Shown: piece by piece, positions 38,923 through 45,652 of the stretch
Position numbering within the stretch: the first letter of the stretch is position 1
Layout: each line of letters opens with the position of its first letter
Source of the DNA: CAYNSB01 sp964399625
GTDB taxonomy: Bacteria; Planctomycetota; Phycisphaerae; Phycisphaerales; UBA1924
Direction: 5' to 3'
DNA: 64,000 nt
Assembly (NCBI GenBank): GCA_964399625.1
Contig: CAYNSB010000007.1
Coordinates: 1 to 64,000, forward strand
Translations under genes and position numbers: made by a program
Notes under the pieces: generated by a model
The model's database searches: none
What the model saw: the letters and a program-made list of their open reading frames with translations, nothing else
What the model was told of the DNA's origin: nothing

Positions 38923-40551
38923 TCAACTCTTGTGCGCACGGTACCCGCCGTTGGGATCGCCGACGTAAAGAGTGGCGATGGAGTTGGTCGCCTTGGGCAC
39001 GCCCAGCGGCTTGCCCGCGAGCAGCAGCACGGGCTGGCCCTGCTCGATCCAGCCCCGATCGAGCATGTCCCGCTCGGCGATGGACGTGAAATCGCCCAGC
39101 CCGCCGGAAGCCGGCGGATCGCGCCAGATGGGCGTGACGTTTCTGAGCAGCGCCATGCGTCGGGCGACGCTCTCGCTGCTCGTATAGGCGACGATGGGGA
39201 CGCGGAAGCCCTGCTGCGAGAGGTAGCGGGCCGTGCCGCCGTGCTGCGACCAGCACACGACCAGGCGAGCGCCGATGTCACGGGCGATGTGCCAGGCTCC
39301 GTGCGCAAGGGCGGCGGTGCCGTAGCCGGACTCGATCCACTTGGCCGGAGCGATGTCCGTCGGCGCGTCCTGGTCACTGGCTCGTTCGGCCGAGGCGATA
39401 ATGCGGCGCATGGTGTCGGCGACGAGGGCGGGGTGACGCCCGACCGCGGTCTCGCCCGAGAGCATGACCGCGTCGGCGCCATCAAAGACGGCGTGCCCCA
39501 CGTCGGAGGCCTCGGCGCGCGTTGGCGAGGGCGCGTCGATCATGGATTCGAGCATCTGCGTCGCCACGATGCACGGGCGCCCGTGGGCCGCGCACGCCCG
39601 AAGGATCTGTCGCTGCGCGACGGGCACGTGCGCGATGTCCATCTCGACGCCCAGATCGCCGCGCGCCACCATCACGGCGTCGGCGGCGTCGATGATCGAC
39701 TCGAGGTTGGTCAGGGCCTGGGGCTTCTCGATCTTGGCAATGACGGGAATTCCCGCGCCGGCAAGATCACCCAGGGCGTCCGCTCGCGCGCCCGCGGCTG
39801 GCCCGCCACGCGGGACCAGGCGCGAGATGCGCTCCTTCAGGTGCGCGACCTCGTGCGCCGTTCGCACGAACGAGAGGGCCAGGAAGTCCAGCCGGTGGTC
39901 CACGGCCCACGCGACGCACTCCCAGTCTCGTTCCGTGATCGCGGGCACGGAGAGCGAAGAGTCCGGGAGGTTGATGCCCTTGCCCGTTGTGACGAGCCCG
40001 CCCTGCGTGACGCGGCAGCGGAGTTGGTGGGGAACGCCGTTGCCCCCGTCGCGCCCCATCGCGAGCAGGCGCACCGCGCCGTCGTTGATCAGCACGCGAT
40101 GCCCGGCCTGGACCTCGTCGATCATCGCTGGGTAGGTCGTGGGCAGGATGGTCGTCCTCGAATCGTGCGCGGCGGCACGCACCGTTTCGACCCGGGCCTC
40201 GCTCACATCCGCGCGAAAGACGACTTCCTCCCCGCGGACGAGTTCCACTCCCTTCGCGCCTCCGATCGCGGGCACGGTCCCCACGCGGATCTTCGGGCCG
40301 CACAGATCGCCCATCACGGCGATGGGACGGGAAAGCTCGCGTGCCACGCCACGGACGGTGTTCAGGCGTGCGGCGTGCGCGTCCAGATCGCCGTGCGAGA
40401 AGTTCAGGCGGAAGACCGACACGCCCGCCTCGATGAGCTTGCGGACCATCTCCGGGCTCTCGGAGGCGGGGCCGAGCGTCGCGACGATTTTGACGCGCGT
40501 GGGAAGTACGGCTCGCCCCGGGTGCGCGGGCGCTGTGCTGATCTCGCGCAT
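38923..40551 (-). CDS. pyk: Pyruvate kinase
   Basis: A 542-residue glycolytic enzyme converting phosphoenolpyruvate and ADP to pyruvate and ATP. Motifs in order: TRVKIVATLGPAS, GVSVFRLNFSHGD, CGPKIRVG, VPVIAKIEKPQAL-type strand (PVIAKIEKPQ), MVARGDLGVE, and IVATQMLESM...PTRAEASDV with AVMLSGETAVGRHP. The C-terminal domain is normal. An insertion near 255-270 (RGGPAAGARADALG) lies before the active-site strand. Start ATG 40551 is two bases after the stop of the solute-binding-protein gene, with AGGGGG upstream, so the two are cotranscribed. Confidence 0.96.
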   Translation of the reverse strand: MREISTAPAHPGRAVLPTRVKIVATLGPASESPEMVRKLIEAGVSVFRLNFSHGDLDAHAARLNTVRGVARELSRPIAVMGDLCGPKIRVGTVPAIGGAKGVELVRGEEVVFRADVSEARVETVRAAAHDSRTTILPTTYPAMIDEVQAGHRVLINDGAVRLLAMGRDGGNGVPHQLRCRVTQGGLVTTGKGINLPDSSLSVPAITERDWECVAWAVDHRLDFLALSFVRTAHEVAHLKERISRLVPRGGPAAGARADALGDLAGAGIPVIAKIEKPQALTNLESIIDAADAVMVARGDLGVEMDIAHVPVAQRQILRACAAHGRPCIVATQMLESMIDAPSPTRAEASDVGHAVFDGADAVMLSGETAVGRHPALVADTMRRIIASAERASDQDAPTDIAPAKWIESGYGTAALAHGAWHIARDIGARLVVCWSQHGGTARYLSQQGFRVPIVAYTSSESVARRMALLRNVTPIWRDPPASGGLGDFTSIAERDMLDRGWIEQGQPVLLLAGKPLGVPKATNSIATLYVGDPNGGYRAHKS

Positions 40552-40553
40552 CT

Positions 40554-42116
40554 TCAGACGCCCCCTTCGCCTCGTTCGAGCGCCACGACCTCGCGGTAAC
40601 GATCTCGGAAGAACTGGGTGTACTCGATCTTCAGGCGGGCCATGCGATCGGCATCTCGCCAGGAATCGCGGATGAGCCTGAAGTTGTCCGGAGTGAACTC
40701 AAGGTCACGCTCTGGAGTGCCGGGCACCCGCGTCGTCGGCCACGCGTAGAACGCACGCTCCATCGCCGCCAGGCGATCCTTGGGAAACGACGACGTGGCT
40801 CGCGCGCGATTCAGCGCCGCCCACGCGGCACGCTGCTCGTCGGCGATGTCGATCGCGAAGCAGCCCATCATGGGAGCGATCGCGGATCGCCACCCGCGGG
40901 ACTTAGTCTCGCTCGCCAGCACGAAGGGATCGACCTTGTCGGCGAAGTGGGCCATGCGCTCTGGTGTGTACATCGCGCGTCGCACGGGCATGCGGCGCAA
41001 GGGGTAGCGTTCCGGTCCCCAGTCCTCGGGCTTGCCCGTCGCGCTCTGCGTGCCGCGTGCGGGATACTGCCAGAGCGCCTGGGCTTCCTCCGTCAAGCAG
41101 AACTCGATGAACTTCCGTGCCAGTTCCGGGTGCGGCGCGCCGCGCAGGAGCGTGATCGGGTCCGCATCGATGTACACCGCGCCCTTGGGGTCCGAGTAGC
41201 CCACGCGATCTCCCCCCACCGCTTGAGCCTGCCCACGTCCGTAGAAATCGATCGCCAGGCCCGCGGCCGCGTCGCCCGCGGAGACGTCCAGCGGCGGCTT
41301 TGGGGCGCTGTTGGTGAAGTAGCGGGTGTTCGCGCTCATCTCCCGCAGGATGCGCCAGCCTTCGTCCCACCCGTACGCGTTCATGATGGACTCGAGCGTC
41401 GTCGTCACGGAGCCCGACTGGCGCGGGTCCGCCAGGGCGATCCACCCCGCGTAGCGCGGATCGGCAAGATCCTTGAACGATGTGGGCTCGCTGACGTTGA
41501 GTCTTTTGACGACATCGCGGTTGTACACGATGCCGAAGGAAGACAGCGCCGTGCCAATCCAGTACTGCTCGGGGTCGTACAGTGGCTGGTTTCCGACGAG
41601 GTTCTTGCCGAACCACTCGTCGAGCTTCGCCTGTGGGAAGCCGGCGGGCTCGGACATTGGCACCTGGACGTTCCTGGGCTTTCCGTCAGGTCCTGCGATC
41701 GAGAACGGGACGCCGGTCTTGAGGCGCGTGTGGTCGAACGAGCCGCCGCCGAACATCAGGTCGTAGCCCACGGTGCCGGGCTTCATAGCGAACTCAGGCT
41801 TCTCCGGCGTGCCCTTGAGTTCGTACTGGCCCTTCTTGAGCGCGGAGAGGTACTGGGCCTCGAGCTGCTTGACGATCTCGCTTGTGCCGCCGGGCGCGCG
41901 CCAGTCCACGAGCGCGGGCGTGCCGAACTGCCGCTGGTGCCAGCGCTCGAAGGCACGCCCAAACTCGTACTGGATCTGCTGGATGTGGGGCGTGACGATG
42001 ACCAGGCGCTGGGCCTGGCTCTCGGCGGTGCGACGCTCCGGGGCCGGGCGGAGCGCGAAGGGCACGCCCAGGATCACGACGAGCGCCAGGAAGATGAGCC
42101 AGCGGGTCCACTGCAT
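40554..42116 (-). CDS. Membrane-anchored extracellular solute-binding protein (family 1/6 type)
   Basis: A 520-residue protein with an N-terminal hydrophobic anchor (WLIFLALVVILGVPFAL) lacking a lipobox, then a periplasmic-binding domain: LVIVTPHIQQIQYEFGRAFERWH as the first strand-helix, LMFGGGSFDH, GIVYNRDVV, and GLAIDFYGRG. The pattern is closest to the iron/thiamine/putrescine-type binding proteins. The C-terminal ~130 residues extend beyond a normal binding protein. No ABC permease or ATPase gene is adjacent; instead pyk follows after two bases. It may be a sensor or part of a scattered transporter. TACACT seven bases before ATG 42116 suggests a leaderless mRNA. Confidence 0.72.
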   Translation of the reverse strand: MQWTRWLIFLALVVILGVPFALRPAPERRTAESQAQRLVIVTPHIQQIQYEFGRAFERWHQRQFGTPALVDWRAPGGTSEIVKQLEAQYLSALKKGQYELKGTPEKPEFAMKPGTVGYDLMFGGGSFDHTRLKTGVPFSIAGPDGKPRNVQVPMSEPAGFPQAKLDEWFGKNLVGNQPLYDPEQYWIGTALSSFGIVYNRDVVKRLNVSEPTSFKDLADPRYAGWIALADPRQSGSVTTTLESIMNAYGWDEGWRILREMSANTRYFTNSAPKPPLDVSAGDAAAGLAIDFYGRGQAQAVGGDRVGYSDPKGAVYIDADPITLLRGAPHPELARKFIEFCLTEEAQALWQYPARGTQSATGKPEDWGPERYPLRRMPVRRAMYTPERMAHFADKVDPFVLASETKSRGWRSAIAPMMGCFAIDIADEQRAAWAALNRARATSSFPKDRLAAMERAFYAWPTTRVPGTPERDLEFTPDNFRLIRDSWRDADRMARLKIEYTQFFRDRYREVVALERGEGGV

Positions 42117-42123
42117 CGGGCGC

Positions 42124-42129
42124 AGTGTA
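42124..42129 (-). promoter_or_regulatory. -10 box (TACACT) of the solute-binding protein-pyk operon, leaderless arrangement
   Basis: TACACT on the minus strand ends seven bases before the ATG at 42116. Confidence 0.45.
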
Positions 42130-42165
42130 CCGCCGCGCAGCGCCGGTCCGGTGCGGCCCTCCACC

Positions 42166-42171
42166 TATACT
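42166..42171 (+). promoter_or_regulatory. -10 box (TATACT) of aspS
   Basis: TATACT lies 25 bases before the aspS ATG; GGAG follows six bases before the start, so this mRNA has a short normal leader. Confidence 0.5.
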
Positions 42172-42196
42172 CCGCGTCCCACGGACGGAGCGACCC

Positions 42197-44065
42197 ATGC
42201 TGATCCGAACCCACACCTGCGGCGAGCTGCGAGAATCCCACATCGGACAGAGCGTCCGTCTGAACGGATGGGTGAACGCCTATCGCGATCACGGCAATCT
42301 CATCTTCATCGATGTGCGGGACCGGTTCGGCATCACGCAGCTCGTGTTCGACCCCGAGAAGGGCGGGGCGGGCATCTCGGGAGTCGCGGACAAGCTGCGC
42401 AACGAGGACGTGATCGCTGTCGAGGGGCACGTGCGATCGCGCGAGGGCGGCGAGAACCCCAAGCTCGCGACGGGCAAGATCGAGATCGTCTGCACGAAAC
42501 TCGAGCTGCTCAACAAAACCGACCAGCTGCCGTTCCTGCCCGATGACAGCGGCGCGGGCGGCAAGCTCGCGAACGAGGACGTGCGCGGCAAGTACCGGTA
42601 CATCGACCTGCGTCGCCCGAGCATGCAGCGCGTGCTGGCGCTGCGCCACAAGCTCTACCAGGTGACACGCCGGTACTTCGATGAGAACGGCTTCCTGGAG
42701 ATCGAGACGCCGATCCTGTACAAGAGCACGCCCGAGGGCGCGCGCGAGTTCCTCGTGCCGTCGCGCCATCTGCCGGGCAACTGGTTCGCGCTCCCGCAGA
42801 GCCCGCAGCTTTTCAAGCAGATCCTGATGGTGGCGGGGTGCGATCGGTACATGCAGATCTGCCGATGCTTCCGCGACGAGGACCCTCGCGCGGACCGCCA
42901 GGCGGAGTTCACGCAGATCGACCTTGAGATGGCGTTCGTGCGCCGCGATCAGGTCGTTGCGATGATGGAGGGGTTCGTTCGCCGGCTGTGGAAGGAGATG
43001 GCGGGGTACGACGTTCCCGCCATTCCGCGCATGGGTTATCGCGAGGCGATGGAGCGCTTCGGGATCGATCGCCCCGACACTCGCTACGGGCTGGAGATCG
43101 TCGACGTCTCCGAGATCGCGGCGAAAACCGAGCTCGGGTTCTTCAAGGAGACTGTCGCAAAGGGATCGGACCGCCCTCGCTTCAACAGCAAGCGCGGCGT
43201 GGTGAAGGCGATCCGCGTGCCCGGCGCTGGTGGCGGCGCAGAGAAGCTGACGCGCAAGATCACCGACGGGTACACGGAGTTCGTCAAGGGATTCGGCGCG
43301 GGCGGCGTGGCGGTCGTGAAGATGAATGCGCAGGGCGCTTTCGAGACCGGCATCGCCAAGTTCCTTGAGCCCGTGAAGGACGAATTGGTGCGTGCGCTGG
43401 GGCTGCAGGCGGGCGACACGGCGCTCTTCGTCGCGGACACCTATTCCGTGTGCACCAAGGCGCTGGGCGAGCTGCGCCAGAAGGTTGCACGCGACATCGG
43501 CATCGTGCCCAAGAGCGGGGCCGAGGGCGGCCCGTGGAACTTCCTGATCGTGCTCGATTTCCCGATGTTCGAGAAGAACAAGGAGACGGGCAAGTGGGTG
43601 GCGATGCACCACCCGTTCACCGCGCCCAACGACGACCAGGTCGAGGCCTTCCTCAAGGCCGGCGTGGACGACGAGAACACGATCGAGTCGATCGTTTCCG
43701 CGGGCTACGACATCGTGCTCAACGGGCAGGAGGTCGCGGGCGGGTCGATCCGCATCCACGATCGCGCGGTGCAGAGCAAGGTCTTCCAGCTGCTGGGCCT
43801 GACTCCCGAGCAGGCGAAGGAGAAGTTCAGCTTCCTGCTTGAGGCGCTCTCCTACGGCGCGCCGCCGCACGGCGGGATCGCCTTCGGGCTTGACCGGCTC
43901 GTCATGAACTTTGTGGGCACGAGCAACATCCGCGATGTGATCCCGTTCCCCAAGACTCAGTTGGGGCAGGACCTCATGACCGGTGCGCCCGGGCCGGTGG
44001 GCGATGAGCAGCTCAAGGACGTGCACGCCAAGCGGTTGATGCCCGCGGAGAAGCCCAAGGCGTGA
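42197..44065 (+). CDS. aspS: Aspartyl-tRNA synthetase (bacterial type)
   Basis: A 622-residue class II synthetase that charges tRNA-Asp. The N-terminal anticodon-binding OB fold has VRLNGWVNAYRDHGNLIFIDVRDR; class II motif 2 is CRCFRDEDPRADRQAEFTQ, motif 3 is GGIAFGLDRLVM, and the bacterial GAD insertion lies between at about 300-430. The length marks it as the bacterial-type enzyme. Whether it also charges tRNA-Asn (non-discriminating) cannot be judged from this window. GGAG six bases before ATG 42197 supports the start. It converges with the SDR gene, three bases apart. Confidence 0.97.
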   Translation: MLIRTHTCGELRESHIGQSVRLNGWVNAYRDHGNLIFIDVRDRFGITQLVFDPEKGGAGISGVADKLRNEDVIAVEGHVRSREGGENPKLATGKIEIVCTKLELLNKTDQLPFLPDDSGAGGKLANEDVRGKYRYIDLRRPSMQRVLALRHKLYQVTRRYFDENGFLEIETPILYKSTPEGAREFLVPSRHLPGNWFALPQSPQLFKQILMVAGCDRYMQICRCFRDEDPRADRQAEFTQIDLEMAFVRRDQVVAMMEGFVRRLWKEMAGYDVPAIPRMGYREAMERFGIDRPDTRYGLEIVDVSEIAAKTELGFFKETVAKGSDRPRFNSKRGVVKAIRVPGAGGGAEKLTRKITDGYTEFVKGFGAGGVAVVKMNAQGAFETGIAKFLEPVKDELVRALGLQAGDTALFVADTYSVCTKALGELRQKVARDIGIVPKSGAEGGPWNFLIVLDFPMFEKNKETGKWVAMHHPFTAPNDDQVEAFLKAGVDDENTIESIVSAGYDIVLNGQEVAGGSIRIHDRAVQSKVFQLLGLTPEQAKEKFSFLLEALSYGAPPHGGIAFGLDRLVMNFVGTSNIRDVIPFPKTQLGQDLMTGAPGPVGDEQLKDVHAKRLMPAEKPKA

Positions 44066-44068
44066 GCG

Positions 44069-44788
44069 TCAGTCCGCCGCCACGGTGATCGTCTGACCGC
44101 TTTGCCCATCACGGCTGCCGTGGAGACACTCGACGATCACGCGCGCGACGTCCTCGGGCGCAAGCGTCTTCTCGCGCGGGATCACGCTCTGGGGAATGAT
44201 CGCTCGGAGCATGTCCGTCTCTACGGCGCCGGGGGCGACGGCGAAGGCCCGCACTCCGATCGGCGCCCCCTCCTTTGCGCAGGACATGGCCATCAGGTTC
44301 ACGCTCGCCTTGCTCGCGGCGTAGGCGAAGAAACCAGCGAACGGGTCGAGCGTCCCCAGAGTCGAGACGTTCACGATGTACCCGCGGCAGGCCGCGCCGC
44401 GCGCGTGCTGGGCCTGGAAGACGGGCCACAGTCGCGCGATGAGCCGGGCCGGGGCGAGCGCGTTCGTCTCGTACACGTCGCGGATGATCTCGGGCGTGTG
44501 CTCTTCGATGGGAAGCATGGGTGCTCGCCCGGCGTTGTTGACGAGGGCGTCGATGCGCCCAAACTGATCGAGCGTGCCCTTGATGATCCGCTCCGCGGCG
44601 TGCTCCCGCGCGATGTCGGCCTCGATCGCGAGTGACCGGCCCTGCCCGCAGAGGTGGGCGGTCTCGCGCAGTTCCTTCCCGCGGCGGCCCACGAGCGCGA
44701 GCGACCAGCCCTCGCGCGCGAGCATGATCGCGGTTGCTCGCCCGATCCCCGAGCCCGCACCGGTGATGATCGCAACGCGCTCGGGCAT
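44069..44788 (-). CDS. Short-chain dehydrogenase/reductase
   Basis: A 239-residue classical SDR: cofactor motif TGAGSGIG (about 9-16), ALVNNAG, catalytic Ser in VNVSTLG, and YAASK with the Tyr-Lys pair. The Arg-Arg after the second strand (VGRRG) favours NADP(H). The SDR gene starts three bases after the kdsB stop and is coupled to it. In other genomes such SDRs beside kdsB have been assigned to sugar or lipid steps, but the substrate here is unknown. Confidence 0.88.
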   Translation of the reverse strand: MPERVAIITGAGSGIGRATAIMLAREGWSLALVGRRGKELRETAHLCGQGRSLAIEADIAREHAAERIIKGTLDQFGRIDALVNNAGRAPMLPIEEHTPEIIRDVYETNALAPARLIARLWPVFQAQHARGAACRGYIVNVSTLGTLDPFAGFFAYAASKASVNLMAMSCAKEGAPIGVRAFAVAPGAVETDMLRAIIPQSVIPREKTLAPEDVARVIVECLHGSRDGQSGQTITVAAD

Positions 44789-44791
44789 GGC

Positions 44792-45550
44792 CTACTTCTT
44801 TCGCTCGTCCCAGCGCTTCACGAAGGCGTCGTACTGCTCGGGCGTGTCGATGCCGGGGCGCGTCGATCCGTGGTAGATCGCCACGGCGATGGCGTGTCCG
44901 TGGTGCAGGATGCGGAGTTGCTCGAGCATCTCGATGCGCTCGATCTGCGTCGGTTCGAGCTGGAGGTACCGATCGAGAAATGAGCGTCGGTAGACGTACA
45001 GCCCGACATGGCGGAGCGGGCGTGCGTGCGGCGTGGACGTTGCATCGCGGACGAACGGGATCGGCGCGCGAGAGAAGTACATCGCGCATCCATCGCTCCG
45101 CACGACGACCTTCACGATGTTCGGATCATCGATCCGCTCGTCGTCGCCCATGGGGGTCGCGGCCGTGGCCGCGGGGGCGCTCGAGCGCACCAACGCGCCG
45201 ACCGCCGCATCGATGATGGCCGGCTCCAGCTCCGGCTCATCGCCCTGCGCGTTAACGATGATCTCGTCGGGCCCCAGCCCCAGTGCGCGCGCGGCCTCGG
45301 CCAGCCGGCTCGTGCCGTTGGGATGATCGGGCGAGGTCATCACGGCCTCGCCGCCGAAGGCCTTCACTGCATCCATTACGCGCTGGTCATCGGTCGCGAC
45401 CACAACGCGAGAGGCGCATCGCGCCCCACGCGCCGCCTCGTAGACGTGGCGGATCAGCGGCCAGCCCGTGCGATCGGCGAGCACCTTGCCCGGGAAGCGC
45501 GTCGAGCCGAGTCTGGCGGGGATGATGATCGTCGCGCGCGGGTCGCTCAT
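44792..45550 (-). CDS. kdsB: 3-deoxy-manno-octulosonate cytidylyltransferase
   Basis: A 252-residue enzyme that activates Kdo as CMP-Kdo for lipopolysaccharide. It has the nucleotidyltransferase start IIPARLGSTRFPGKVL, then NAQGDEPELEP with the metal-binding Asp region, YFSRAPIPFVRD and HVGLYVYRRSFL, all typical KdsB motifs, and normal length. Its presence argues for an outer membrane with Kdo-containing LPS, in line with a diderm planctomycete and with the GT9 heptosyltransferase-like gene in this window. Confidence 0.93.
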   Translation of the reverse strand: MSDPRATIIIPARLGSTRFPGKVLADRTGWPLIRHVYEAARGARCASRVVVATDDQRVMDAVKAFGGEAVMTSPDHPNGTSRLAEAARALGLGPDEIIVNAQGDEPELEPAIIDAAVGALVRSSAPAATAATPMGDDERIDDPNIVKVVVRSDGCAMYFSRAPIPFVRDATSTPHARPLRHVGLYVYRRSFLDRYLQLEPTQIERIEMLEQLRILHHGHAIAVAIYHGSTRPGIDTPEQYDAFVKRWDERKK

Positions 45551-45576
45551 GCGCCCTGATGGTTCGCAACGAAATC

Positions 45577-45598
45577 GCCCCGGGCGAGGGCCCGGGGC
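45577..45598 (-). terminator. Hairpin terminator between the metalloprotease and kdsB genes
   Basis: A 9-bp stem GCCCCGGGC/GCCCGGGGC with a four-base loop. On the minus strand it is followed by GATTTCGTT, a modest T-run. It lies 54 bases past the metalloprotease stop. Confidence 0.6.
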
Positions 45599-45652
45599 GC
45601 GAGTTCGGAGGCAGGCGGACCGATTGTCGGCGAACCGTCGCGGGCCGTTCGC

